The notes under the pieces were generated by a model, which was not told the DNA's origin, made no database searches, and saw only the letters and a list, made by a program, of their open reading frames with translations. This document shows, piece after piece, positions 7,657 to 15,559 of a stretch of DNA of 34,591 nt. A program made the position numbers and the translations under genes. The first letter of the stretch is position 1. The number at the start of each line of letters is the position of its first letter. Source of the DNA: Streptomyces sp. CB01881 (GTDB taxonomy: Bacteria; Actinomycetota; Actinomycetes; Streptomycetales; Streptomycetaceae); NCBI RefSeq assembly GCF_002953255.1, contig NZ_CP026498.1, positions 8,363,584 through 8,398,174 of the forward strand. Reading direction: 5' to 3'.

Positions 7657-8235
7657 TCAGACCTCGCGGCCCAGCCAGGCCGCCAGCCGGGTGGTCGCGT
7701 CGGCGTCCGCCGGGGCGGGCCGGACCGGGCCGAACGGGACCGGGCCGCCGCGGTTCCCGGCCGGCAGGATGGCCGTGGCGGCGGCCAGGGCGCCCTCGGC
7801 CAGCTGCTCGTCCAGGGCGAGGCCGCTGCCCAGCGTCCGCGCGATGTCCCAGGAGTGGGTGACCACCTCCATCACGTAGCCGCCGACGGCGGCCCGGCCG
7901 GGCACCTCGCCCCAGGGGGCGAAGGAGGGGCGGTCCAGCTTGGCGTCGTCGGCCCAGGCGGCGGTCACCCGGGCGCGGGCCCGGTCGAACGCGGCCGGCC
8001 AGGCGTCGTCGGCCAGATCGCCGGTGGCCGCGACGACGTCCTCGGCGCGGCCGCCCTCGCCGATGTAGGCGAGCCGGTGCATGCCGCCGACCACGTGGCC
8101 GAGCAGCTGTCGCAGGTCGTACTCGGTACAGGGGGTGGGCCGCCCCAGCGTCTCCGGCGTCACCTCGGCGATCAGCTTCTCCAGCTGGCCGAGCGCGAGC
8201 AGGTACGGCGGGCGGGGGTCCTGGGTGGTGTTCAT
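7657..8235 (-). CDS. TIGR03086 family metal-binding protein (DinB/maleylpyruvate isomerase-like)
   Basis: A 192-residue protein of the DinB-like four-helix group related to mycothiol-dependent maleylpyruvate isomerases. Histidines that usually bind the metal are present in LLGHVVGGMHRLA (near residue 47) and in VMEVVTHSWDIA (near residue 126), together with the PTPCTEYDLRQLL opening helix. Actinobacterial members are thought to act in mycothiol- or bacillithiol-linked chemistry, but this subfamily is uncharacterised. It starts with ATG at 8235 and is divergent from a WYL regulator, with an operator-like dyad between them, so it is the probable target of that regulator. Confidence 0.82.
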   Translation of the reverse strand: MNTTQDPRPPYLLALGQLEKLIAEVTPETLGRPTPCTEYDLRQLLGHVVGGMHRLAYIGEGGRAEDVVAATGDLADDAWPAAFDRARARVTAAWADDAKLDRPSFAPWGEVPGRAAVGGYVMEVVTHSWDIARTLGSGLALDEQLAEGALAAATAILPAGNRGGPVPFGPVRPAPADADATTRLAAWLGREV

Positions 8236-8296
8236 GCGGGGTCAGCTCCATTGGTGCGGAAGGGGTTTGTCCGTCGGAGGCAATCTCCCGGTAAAA

Positions 8297-8315
8297 CCTG
8301 ACAACCGCCGTCAGG
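8297..8315. promoter_or_regulatory. operator-like dyad between TIGR03086 gene and WYL regulator
   Basis: CCTGAC (8297-8302) and GTCAGG (8310-8315) form a perfect inverted repeat with a 7-bp spacer; A/T triplets flank both arms, giving a near-symmetric AAACCTGAC...GTCAGGGTTT element. It lies 21 bases upstream of the WYL regulator start and about 60 bases upstream of the divergent gene. YafY-type regulators often bind such sites in their own divergent promoters. The binding itself is inferred. Confidence 0.6.
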
Positions 8316-8335
8316 GTTTCTGGGATCCTTCCGGC

Positions 8336-9313
8336 ATGAAGGCCGACCGCCTGCTCTCGATACTGCTGCTGCTCCAGACCCGCGGCCGGGTGTCCGCCAC
8401 CGAACTGGCCGACCGCCTGGAGGTGTCGGTCCGCACCATCTACCGCGACGTGGAGGCGCTCTCCGCGTCCGGCGTCCCGGTCTACACCGAACGCGGCCGG
8501 CACGGCGGGATAGCGCTGCTGCCCGGCTACCGGACCGACGTCAGCGGGCTCACCTCGGACGAGGCGCGCGCCCTGTTCGTGCTCTCCGCCCAGTGCGTGC
8601 ACAGCGACCTCGGGCTGGACGGTGCGCTCGGCTCGGCGCTGCGCAAGGTGATGGCCGCGCTGCCCGCCCCGCACCGCCCGGCGGCCGAGCGGATCAGCGA
8701 ACGCGTCCTGGTCGACCCGGCCCGCTGGCTCCAGCCCGGCTCCGCCGCGGCCGGGACGGACCTCGGCGAGCTCCAGCACGCCGTCTTCGCCGACCGCCGG
8801 CTGCGGCTGCGCTACCGGCACAGCGGCACGCCGGCCCCCGTCGAGTACACCGTCGACCCGTATGGCCTGGTCTTCAAGGCGTCGGTCTGGTACCTGGTGG
8901 CCGATCTGCACGGCGAGCCCCGGCTGTTCCGGGCCGAGCGGGTGCTCGCCGCCGAGACCGCGGAGGAGCCGGTGCGCCGCCGTCCGGGGGTGGGGCTCGG
9001 CGAGGCCTGGGCGGTGCTGCGCGAGCAGGTGGAGCGGCTGCCGAAGGAGCTGGCGGTGAAGGTCCGGGTGCGGCGCGGGCGGCTGGACATGTTCGTCCGG
9101 ATCCACGGCTCCCGGCTCAGCGCACCCCCGCCGGCCGACGCGGGGGGCGGGGCCCCCGAGGAGTGGGTCGAGCTGGCGATGGGGTTCCAGTCGCTGCCGT
9201 CCGTCCGCGCGCTGCTCTCCTTCGGCGGGGACGCCGAGGTGGTCTCGCCGCAGGCGGCCCGCCGGGAGCTGGCCCGCGCGGCCGCCGAGGCGGCCCGGCT
9301 CTACCGGGACTAG
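8336..9313 (+). CDS. YafY-type HTH/WYL-domain transcriptional regulator
   Basis: A 325-residue regulator. Residues 1-60 form a winged HTH (RVSATELADRLEVSVRTIYRD). Residues about 140-205 form a WYL sensor domain with the eponymous Trp185-Tyr186-Leu187 and the conserved FRAERV arginines. The C-terminal 100 residues match the WCX extension. WYL domains bind nucleic acids or small ligands and turn the HTH into a repressor or activator. ATG 8336 is the natural start, because the MKADRLLSILLLLQ opening is standard. It faces the TIGR03086 gene across a dyad and is probably autoregulated. Confidence 0.9.
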   Translation: MKADRLLSILLLLQTRGRVSATELADRLEVSVRTIYRDVEALSASGVPVYTERGRHGGIALLPGYRTDVSGLTSDEARALFVLSAQCVHSDLGLDGALGSALRKVMAALPAPHRPAAERISERVLVDPARWLQPGSAAAGTDLGELQHAVFADRRLRLRYRHSGTPAPVEYTVDPYGLVFKASVWYLVADLHGEPRLFRAERVLAAETAEEPVRRRPGVGLGEAWAVLREQVERLPKELAVKVRVRRGRLDMFVRIHGSRLSAPPPADAGGGAPEEWVELAMGFQSLPSVRALLSFGGDAEVVSPQAARRELARAAAEAARLYRD

Positions 9314-9317
9314 ACAG

Positions 9318-9357
9318 GCTCCGGCGGGGCCGGGGCCCGGGTGTCCGGGGCCGGAGC
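9318..9357. terminator. GC-rich hairpin between convergent genes
   Basis: GCTCCGGC (9318-9325) pairs with GCCGGAGC (9350-9357) and encloses further G/C pairing. It fills the 52-base gap between the convergent WYL regulator and the first DUF1023 hydrolase. It is weaker than other hairpins in this window. Confidence 0.45.
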
Positions 9358-9365
9358 GTCCGTCG

Positions 9366-10577
9366 TCAGGCGTCCGGGGCCGGGCGGACGACGTCCTGGT
9401 AGTGACCGAGCGAGATGGCCGCGAAGTTGTGCAGGCTGTCGGTGCCCTCGGCGAAGTAGCCGTTGTGGCCGGAGGAGCGCGCCGAGGAGATCTGCTCGGC
9501 GCCGAAGTCGGCCGAGGTCGGGTCGGCGCCGTGGCCGAGCCCGCCGACCTCCAGGTAGGGCACGTTGCCGATCCAGTCGCTGCCGTTGCGGGTGGCCCAG
9601 ACGTGGACGCCGGTGCCCAGCTCGGTGGTGCTCTGCACGCCCATGCCGGGGCTGCCGAACACCATGAGGTCGGTGACGCCGGAGGTGTCCGACGGGGACG
9701 CCGCCGCCCGCGGGATCTCGGGGGCGGCGTTGCCGCAGACCACCGAACCGTAGGAGTGGCAGAGCAGGGACGGCGGCGTGTCCGGGCGGGTGGTCTCCTT
9801 CAGCCCGGCGAGCAGCCGCTCCAGCCGGGGCGCGCCGACGTCGGCGAGCCGGGAGGTGACGGCGTCCGGGCCGAGGCCGGAGGGCGTGACGTAGCCGGTC
9901 CAGGCGATCACCGCGGTGCGGGTGGCGGGCGACTGCCGCCGCTGCTCGGCGTACAGGGCGCGGGCCATCCCGGCGGGGGAGCGCAGCGGTTCGACGGCCT
10001 GGTCGAAGTGGCCGAGGTCGGCGTCCGAGCCGGGGACGACGACGGAGATCCGGTCGGCGTCGGCGAGGTCGCCCCAGACCTCGGTGACCAGGCCGCGGCC
10101 GCGCGGGTCGAAGGCGAGGACCTGCCGCCCGGGGGCGAGCAGGTGGTCGACGTCGTTGGCCCGGGAGACGGCGAGTGCCCGCAGGTCGGAGTCGAGGTTC
10201 CGGTCGGCGGCGCGGGCCCGGGCGCGGTCGCGTTCGGCGGTGAGCGCGATCCGGTTGGCGCGGTAGCGCAGGTCGACCGGGGCGCCGTCGAAGTTGCCGA
10301 CCACCAGCGGGTAGTCCCGGATCAGCCGGTCCAGCTCGGTGGGGGCCAGCGAGTCGAAGAACTCGGCGGCGGCGGCCGGTGTGGTGGTGGCCGGGCTGGG
10401 CAGGGTGCGGCCGAAGGAGTGGTCCTGGACCCAGGCGGTGCTGCCGGCCGGGGGTGTGGAGATCGCGAGCTGCTCGGTGGAGGCGGCGGCCTGGGCCGCG
10501 GCGGCGCCGGCATCGGCGAGGACGGCGCATCCCGCGAAGGCGCCGATCATTACACGCTTCCACCGCCGACGGCGCAT
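9366..10577 (-). CDS. secreted alpha/beta hydrolase, DUF1023 family (copy 1)
   Basis: A 403-residue alpha/beta hydrolase with an N-terminal export signal: five arginines or lysines in the first eight residues, then a hydrophobic alanine-rich stretch to about residue 31. A weak FAGC lipobox-like site at residue 17 leaves lipidation open. The nucleophile elbow is H-S-Y-G with Ser275 (CHSYGSVV). The conserved AFDPRGRG and VVPGSDADL segments are typical of DUF1023. The start is ATG 10577, with AGGAG nine bases before it; a longer frame upstream lacks such a site. It is clearly paralogous to the hydrolase at 17029-18171, sharing LRYRAN, PAGMARALY and CHSYGSVVCG. The substrate is unknown; esterase or lipase activity is the family expectation. 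Confidence 0.85.
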   Translation of the reverse strand: MRRRRWKRVMIGAFAGCAVLADAGAAAAQAAASTEQLAISTPPAGSTAWVQDHSFGRTLPSPATTTPAAAAEFFDSLAPTELDRLIRDYPLVVGNFDGAPVDLRYRANRIALTAERDRARARAADRNLDSDLRALAVSRANDVDHLLAPGRQVLAFDPRGRGLVTEVWGDLADADRISVVVPGSDADLGHFDQAVEPLRSPAGMARALYAEQRRQSPATRTAVIAWTGYVTPSGLGPDAVTSRLADVGAPRLERLLAGLKETTRPDTPPSLLCHSYGSVVCGNAAPEIPRAAASPSDTSGVTDLMVFGSPGMGVQSTTELGTGVHVWATRNGSDWIGNVPYLEVGGLGHGADPTSADFGAEQISSARSSGHNGYFAEGTDSLHNFAAISLGHYQDVVRPAPDA

Positions 10578-10635
10578 CGCGTCAACTCCTAGGGGCCCGT
10601 GACCGTTCCGCGGGCGGGGCCCGGAGGTGGTACGC

Positions 10636-10659
10636 CTGCCAACTTCGACTGCCAACTTC
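10636..10659. repeat. short direct repeat upstream of hydrolase copy 1
   Basis: CTGCCAACTTC occurs at 10636-10646 and again at 10649-10659, a 13-bp period. It lies 60-80 bases upstream of the hydrolase start codon, in a 178-base promoter gap. It could be a tandem operator. No better promoter boxes were found nearby. Confidence 0.5.
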
Positions 10660-10755
10660 CTGGCCAAGCCTAGGGTGCCGGGCGGAAAGCCGGGCTGCCC
10701 CAAACTGTGGGATGGATCACATGAACCGGAGGTGTCCGGCCGGCGTCACGGGGCG

Positions 10756-11103
10756 TCACCTCGCAGTGCCGGCGTCGAACTCCCTGACCATCCGCTTCGG
10801 CGCGGCCAGCCGCCAGGCCTCGGTCAGCAGGTCCCGCAGTTCCTCCGGGTCGACCCGGTCGAGCCGGACGCCGACCCAGCCGTGCCGCCCGACGTACTTG
10901 GGGTAGGAGAACACCTCGGGCTCGGCCGCGAGCAGCTCGGTCTGGTCCTCCCGGGAGGCCTTGAGGCTGATGGTCCCGCCGTCCGGCGAACCCATCGCGA
11001 AGATCTTCGTACGGACCCGCAGGGTCTCGATCTCCCAGGTGGGCTGCTGTTCGGCCTCGGGCAGGGCGAGCGCCATCGCGCGGAACTCGTCGAAGGTCAC
11101 CAT
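10756..11103 (-). CDS. MmcQ/YjbR family DNA-binding-fold protein
   Basis: A 115-residue single-domain protein of the YjbR (CyaY-like fold) family. It opens with MVTFDEFRAMALALPEAEQ, has the ISLKA core strand and the YVGRHGWVGVRLD segment, and ends with an ARMV-like helix (PKRMVREF). Family members are small alpha/beta proteins of unproven function, sometimes called DNA-binding from structure. ATG 11103 gives the standard N-terminus; an in-frame TTG six codons earlier is less likely. It lies between the peroxidase operon terminator and the hydrolase gene on the same strand and could be cotranscribed with the latter. Confidence 0.85.
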   Translation of the reverse strand: MVTFDEFRAMALALPEAEQQPTWEIETLRVRTKIFAMGSPDGGTISLKASREDQTELLAAEPEVFSYPKYVGRHGWVGVRLDRVDPEELRDLLTEAWRLAAPKRMVREFDAGTAR

Positions 11104-11135
11104 GGCGGCAGCGTAGGGCAAGGGTCGGACAGTGC

Positions 11136-11174
11136 TCCCCCGGTACGCGCCGGGTGAGGGCGCGTACCGGGGGA
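11136..11174 (-). terminator. terminator of the oxidase-peroxidase operon
   Basis: A perfect 16-bp stem (11136-11151 with 11159-11174) with a 7-nt loop begins eight bases after the DyP stop codon on the minus strand. This position supports it as the end of the two-gene operon. Confidence 0.85.
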
Positions 11175-11181
11175 CGACGGG

Positions 11182-13467
11182 CTACTGGAGCGAGGACCAG
11201 AGGTTGCAGGAGCGGTCCCGCAGGACCTGGAAGTCCCGGTGGCCGGCGCCGTCCGAGACGGCGATCCGGCGGTAGTTCTCACCGTGGAACACCCAGTACT
11301 GGCTCTGGCCGTTGACCCGCTGCTGGTCGGGCACGGGGAGGAAGCAGTCGACCTTGCCGATCCCCTGCAGCGAGGCCCAGGCGGTGAGGTCCCAGTCCGC
11401 GCGCTCCCAGGTGTCGGTGTGGGCGCTGCCGTCGGCGACCGAGACCAGCCGGTAGAGCTGGTGGCCGCCGGTGGTGTGGAACACCCAGTACCAGCTCTTG
11501 CCGTTGACCCGCTGCTGGTCGGGCACCGGCAGGAAGCAGTCCACCCGCTCGACGCCCTGGAGCGAGGGCCAGGCGGTGAGGTCCCGGTCGTCGCGCTCCT
11601 TCGTGTCGCCGTGCCTGGAGCCTGCGGTGATCGAGGCGACCCGGTAGACCTGCTTGTTGCCGACGGTGTGGAACAGCCAGTACCAGCTCTTGCCGTCGGG
11701 GTTCTGCTGGTCGGGGAAGGGCAGGACGCAGTCGATCCGGCCGACGCCCTGGAGCGCGGGCCGGGCGCCGTACGGAGCGTCGCCCTTGACCAGGGCGTCG
11801 GTGGACGTCATGCCGTCGGCGACCGAGATCTTCCGGTAGAGGCCGTCGTGGCAGACCCAGTACTGGCTCTGGCCGCCCTTGCGCTGCTGGTCGGGCACGG
11901 GGAGGAAGGTGTCACAGGGGTAGCCCTTGCCGCCCGGCTGCGGGAGCCGGCCGCCGGCCTGCTGCGCCGCCTGCGGGACGAGCCGCCCCTCGGAGAGCGC
12001 CTTGAGCGTGGTGATCGACGGCATGAAGGCGTAGACCGAGCCCTCCGTCCGGACGAACTGCTGGAAGCTCAGCGGGGTGTGCTTGATCGCGCCGTCCGCG
12101 CCGAGGCTCTCGTAGTCGACCTGCGCCTCCGCGATCACCGGGTCCTTCCCGGGCTCCGGGGTGCGGCCGGGCGGGAAGTTCGGCTCGTCGATCCAGTCGG
12201 CCTGGATGAACTCGAACTGCCGGGCGATGTCCGCCTGGTAGGAGACGAAGAGCAGCCCGCGCTCCTCGTCGGCACCGCTGCCGGGGGCTCCCGAGGTCGG
12301 GTCGAACGGCTGCCCGTAGGGCGCGCCGCGGCGCATGATCCGCCGGCCGTCGAGGTCCCCGGCGGGCAAGGGGTCGTTGCCCGGGTTGACCACGAGGCCG
12401 GCCCGCGGGCTGCTCTTGCGCAGGTGGGAGAAGAGCGGGGTGACGAGCCCTTCGGGGTCGTCCTTGAAGTCGAAGTCGTTGTCCGTCGGCGCGCTCGGGT
12501 CGCCCGTCGGGTCCTGGAGCTGGTGCTTGCAGACCGGCGCGCCGGAGCGCCAGCGGCCGACCAGCCGCGCGCCCAGCCACTCGACGGTGGCGTTCTCCGG
12601 CACCGCCTTGGCCTGCTTGAGCTCCCCCAGCCTGACGGAGATCTGCGCCCACCAGCCGGGGACGTCCTGCGCGAGCCGGCGGACCACGTGGAAGGAGCCG
12701 TTCCTCGCCCAGTCGGGGTAGCCGGTGAAGCTGTCCCCGGCGGTCGCCTCCCCGATGACGAACTCGCCGGCCGGGATGAGCCGGGTGCCGGGGTGGCCCT
12801 CCACCTCGCCCGGCCGGGTGGAGCTCTCCGCGTCGAAGAGGCGGACGCCGGGTTCGCTGATGCCGTCCTTGAACCCGAAGTGCTCCTTGCCCTTGCGCGG
12901 GCCGCTCATGTGCTCGGCGTTCTGCTGGAACACGATGACGATCTTGGCGTCGGCGGCCGCGTTGCGCTGGGCGGTGAGCGCGTTGTTCAGGGCGTCCACG
13001 GTGTCGGAGGCGATCGTCAGCACCGCGTGGACGTTCTGGTTCTTGCCGTTGCCGAACTTCCAGCGCTCCGGGGAGTTGTCCCCGGTGTCGCCGAGCGCGC
13101 CGGCCCGCTTGGCCGAGCCCTCCTTGAACGCCTCCAGGCCCGTGCCGACCGGCGGCGCGTCCTCGAACGGGTCCTTGTCGGAGAGCATCCTCATGCCCTC
13201 GTAGGTGAAGCTGACGGCCAGCCAGGTGGCCTTGAGCGTCTTGGGGTCGTCGCCGCCGGACGCCCTGCGGGCGTCGCTGAAGGCCCCGTTGAACGTGGCG
13301 ACCTGCCGGGTGGTGGCGATCTGCGGGGCCAGGTCCCGCAGCCAGTTCCGGGCCCTGATCGCGTCCTCGAACTTCAGGAACAGCAGGGTGACGTGGTCCT
13401 TCTTGAATCCGGCGACGATGTCGCCCTGGATCTCTTCGCTCTCGCGAAGCCTCAGGTCCGCTGCCAT
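11182..13467 (-). CDS. DyP-type heme peroxidase fused to four C-terminal hemopexin-like repeats
   Basis: A 761-residue protein. Residues 1 to about 495 are a dye-decolorising peroxidase: the GxxDG motif is GFKDG at 198-202 with distal Asp201, the proximal heme ligand is His348 (FSHLRK), and the distal Arg416 lies in ADIARQFEFIQ. Residues 515-761 hold four repeats of 60-64 residues, each with a D/C-x-x-LPxPDQQ start, a YWxxH core, a YR motif and a W-x-SLQG end. Four such units suggest a four-bladed hemopexin-type propeller. No Sec or Tat signal is visible, unlike the upstream oxidase. The start is ATG 13467, with GGAGGT seven bases before it. Its start is 35 bases after the stop of the copper-oxidase gene, so the two are co-transcribed. 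DyPs use hydrogen peroxide, which the neighbour should make. The fusion looks unusual. Confidence 0.9.
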   Translation of the reverse strand: MAADLRLRESEEIQGDIVAGFKKDHVTLLFLKFEDAIRARNWLRDLAPQIATTRQVATFNGAFSDARRASGGDDPKTLKATWLAVSFTYEGMRMLSDKDPFEDAPPVGTGLEAFKEGSAKRAGALGDTGDNSPERWKFGNGKNQNVHAVLTIASDTVDALNNALTAQRNAAADAKIVIVFQQNAEHMSGPRKGKEHFGFKDGISEPGVRLFDAESSTRPGEVEGHPGTRLIPAGEFVIGEATAGDSFTGYPDWARNGSFHVVRRLAQDVPGWWAQISVRLGELKQAKAVPENATVEWLGARLVGRWRSGAPVCKHQLQDPTGDPSAPTDNDFDFKDDPEGLVTPLFSHLRKSSPRAGLVVNPGNDPLPAGDLDGRRIMRRGAPYGQPFDPTSGAPGSGADEERGLLFVSYQADIARQFEFIQADWIDEPNFPPGRTPEPGKDPVIAEAQVDYESLGADGAIKHTPLSFQQFVRTEGSVYAFMPSITTLKALSEGRLVPQAAQQAGGRLPQPGGKGYPCDTFLPVPDQQRKGGQSQYWVCHDGLYRKISVADGMTSTDALVKGDAPYGARPALQGVGRIDCVLPFPDQQNPDGKSWYWLFHTVGNKQVYRVASITAGSRHGDTKERDDRDLTAWPSLQGVERVDCFLPVPDQQRVNGKSWYWVFHTTGGHQLYRLVSVADGSAHTDTWERADWDLTAWASLQGIGKVDCFLPVPDQQRVNGQSQYWVFHGENYRRIAVSDGAGHRDFQVLRDRSCNLWSSLQ
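11185..11925 (-). repeat. four tandem protein repeats in the DyP C-terminus
   Basis: Codons 515-761 of the peroxidase encode four units. The conserved LPxPDQQ starts at about residues 522, 582, 646 and 710, giving periods of 60, 64 and 64 residues. Units 2 and 3 are the most alike (GKSWYWxFHT, then a VYR/LYR). Units 1 and 4 have shorter YWVxH-to-YR loops. A Cys precedes the LPxPDQQ motif in each unit (518, 580, 644, 708). Similarity to hemopexin blades (Asp, then aromatic YW/YF, then G-x-x-Y-x-R) is my reading, not a database result. Confidence 0.75.
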
Positions 13468-13502
13468 GGGTCGGTACCTCCGTTGGGTGGGTGGGAAGGC
13501 GG

Positions 13503-15440
13503 TCAGGCCGAGGGGCTGAGCTGGATCCACTGGGCGACGCTGGGCACGCCCTGGTCGTTGAGCAGGAAGAGCATGTACCAGCCGGGCGGCGCGGCCTTGG
13601 CGTCCGGCGGGGCCTGCAACTCCAGGCGGTTGCCGGCCCGGCTGCTGATCCGCAGTTCGACGTGGCGCTGGCTGGTGTTGACCGAGTGGGTGGAGGTGGT
13701 CGGTGCCAGCAGGACGGCCTTGGCGGCCCGCTCCGGGGTCGAGGTGGTGACCAGGAACTTCTTGTCGAAGCCGACCGGGGTGGTCGGGGCCCGGTCGAGC
13801 GAGGGGCGGTTGCCCTGGTGCAGGTAGGCCGGTTCGTAGATCTCGATGGTGCCGTTCATGTTGATCGGGCCGGTCGTGCCGGGGACACCGCTCACCGTGC
13901 CGTTGATGTCCGGGTTGTTGGCGAGCTGCTGGAGCTCGTCGCCGGTCACCATGACGCGCCCGTCCGGCAGGACCACGGCGTTGGAGTGGTAGCCGCGCGG
14001 CAGGCGCTGGACCGGGCCGAGCTTCCAGTTGCCCTGGGCGTCGCGCAGCTCGATCTGGCGGTACTTGAGGTCGGCGTTCGGGTTGTAGGGGCCGTTGCCG
14101 TAGTCGCGGATGTCGTACGCGCCGTTGACGGTCATCAGCTTGCCGTCGGGAAGCAGGATGGTGTCGTCCTGGGTGCGGCCGAACGCGCGGGACTTCTCGG
14201 CGGTCCAGCTGCCGTTGGAGAAGCGCAGGGTGCTCGGGTTGTCCCGGTCGCCGCCGAGGACCAGCGCGGAGTCCGGGCCGTAGACGCCGCCGGGCAGCAT
14301 GACGGCCGAGCCGTAGTTGCGCTTGCGGCCGTCCGGGCGGGCCGCCAGGTCGCTGCGGGACTCGGCGACCGGGTCGAACTTCCACTGCTCGCCGGCCTGG
14401 CGGCCGAAGCCGTAGATGTTGCCGTCGTTCAGCGAGAACAGGTGCGGGTAGTCCAGGGAGAACGGGGCGTCCGCCTTGAACCGGTCCACCGGGGTGTTCT
14501 TCGGGATGTCGCTCTTGAGCGTGGGCACCGGGAAGCCCTTGGCGGGGAAGCGCTCCACCACCGGGGTCGGGGTGCCCCAGCCGAGCTCGGACTGGCCGGA
14601 CATGATCAGCTGCCGGCCGTCGGCGCCGGTCACCACGGACGGGTACCAGCGGCCGACCGACATGTCGGGGTTGCGGGTCCAGGTCTCGGTCCACGGGTCG
14701 AAGACCAGCGACAGCTTGGCACCGGTGCCGCCGTTGCCGCCGAGGTTGCCGCCGAAGACGCCGAGCATGCCGTTGGGCAGGAACGAGTGGCCGGAGCAGA
14801 AGAACGGCGCGGGCCGGGGCTCGTTCAGGCCGTCGGGCATGTCGACGACCGGCGGGGTGACCTTCTTGAACGCGCCGGCGCCGCTGCCCTGGGCCGGGTC
14901 CCAGAGGAAGGCCCGGCCGGCGTTCTCCTTGCCGGTGGTCTGGGTCGGGGCGGGCTCCTTCTCCGGGTTGGTCTCGATGCGCTCGAAGGAGAACAGCAGC
15001 ACCTTGCCGGTCGGCAGCAGCGCGACGTGGTCGCCGAAGTCGGGTGAGGGGAAGTACTCGTTGAACGCGCCGAAGACGGTCGGGTCGAAGCCGGCGTTGG
15101 TGGTGGTCTGGGAGTCCGTCAGCGCCTTCAGCCGGTTGGTCCGGGTCGTCTGCGGGTAGTCGCCGATGCCGCGGACGGCGGCGCGCATGCGGGCGTGCTC
15201 CTCGGCGTGCTCCTGGCCGAGCGCGGCGACCTCGTCGTCCCGCATCTCGGCCTGCACCCGGGGGGAGGTGACGTGCGGGGCGGTGTCGTCGGCGCCGTGG
15301 CCGGGGACGAGGGCGACGGCGGGCGCCGCCGCAGCCAGGACGGTGCCGGTGGTCAGTGCGCAGACGACGGCGGTGGCGACGGCGGACAGCCGGCGGCTGG
15401 CCCGCGACCGGTGCCGCGGCCGCGGTGGGGACAGGGACAT
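13503..15440 (-). CDS. exported galactose-oxidase-like mononuclear copper radical oxidase (AA5/GlxA type)
   Basis: A 645-residue exported protein. The N-terminus has arginines at 16-17 in SRRLSAV followed by a hydrophobic stretch to about residue 43, so Sec or Tat export is possible. A seven-bladed kelch-like propeller spans about 130-540, and a galactose-oxidase C-terminal (DUF1929/early-set) domain about 545-642. The copper and radical residues align with galactose oxidase: Cys215 (FFCSG) and Tyr266 (GRWYPS) for the thioether cofactor, Trp288 nearby, Tyr484-His485 (RGYHSNAVVLPDGRV), and His585 (THSVNTSQRH). It should oxidise an alcohol or aldehyde and release hydrogen peroxide. ATG 15440 follows TAGGAG. 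The DyP gene follows after 35 bases. The substrate is unknown; a glycan is the family expectation. Confidence 0.9.
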   Translation of the reverse strand: MSLSPPRPRHRSRASRRLSAVATAVVCALTTGTVLAAAAPAVALVPGHGADDTAPHVTSPRVQAEMRDDEVAALGQEHAEEHARMRAAVRGIGDYPQTTRTNRLKALTDSQTTTNAGFDPTVFGAFNEYFPSPDFGDHVALLPTGKVLLFSFERIETNPEKEPAPTQTTGKENAGRAFLWDPAQGSGAGAFKKVTPPVVDMPDGLNEPRPAPFFCSGHSFLPNGMLGVFGGNLGGNGGTGAKLSLVFDPWTETWTRNPDMSVGRWYPSVVTGADGRQLIMSGQSELGWGTPTPVVERFPAKGFPVPTLKSDIPKNTPVDRFKADAPFSLDYPHLFSLNDGNIYGFGRQAGEQWKFDPVAESRSDLAARPDGRKRNYGSAVMLPGGVYGPDSALVLGGDRDNPSTLRFSNGSWTAEKSRAFGRTQDDTILLPDGKLMTVNGAYDIRDYGNGPYNPNADLKYRQIELRDAQGNWKLGPVQRLPRGYHSNAVVLPDGRVMVTGDELQQLANNPDINGTVSGVPGTTGPINMNGTIEIYEPAYLHQGNRPSLDRAPTTPVGFDKKFLVTTSTPERAAKAVLLAPTTSTHSVNTSQRHVELRISSRAGNRLELQAPPDAKAAPPGWYMLFLLNDQGVPSVAQWIQLSPSA

Positions 15441-15559
15441 GGGACTCCTAGCGAGGGGATGTCGTGGGAGGGCCGGCGGGCGCGGGGCGGACGGGCCGTG
15501 GGCGGGCGCAGGCGCGAAGGCGGTTGCCGACCGTCACAGGACATCACAGCGCGTGGTGG

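Noticed and set aside
7565..9106. Long 513-codon open frame on the minus strand over the TIGR03086 and WYL genes
   Set aside because: It is out of frame with, and antisense to, clear genes; its composition is Arg/Gly/Ala/Pro-rich and it matches no family. Such frames are common in high-GC DNA.
13467..14694. Longer start for the peroxidase reading frame, extending into the copper oxidase gene
   Set aside because: The extension is Arg/Pro/Gly-rich shadow sequence of the oxidase gene. ATG 13467 has a good GGAGGT site and gives a normal DyP N-terminus.
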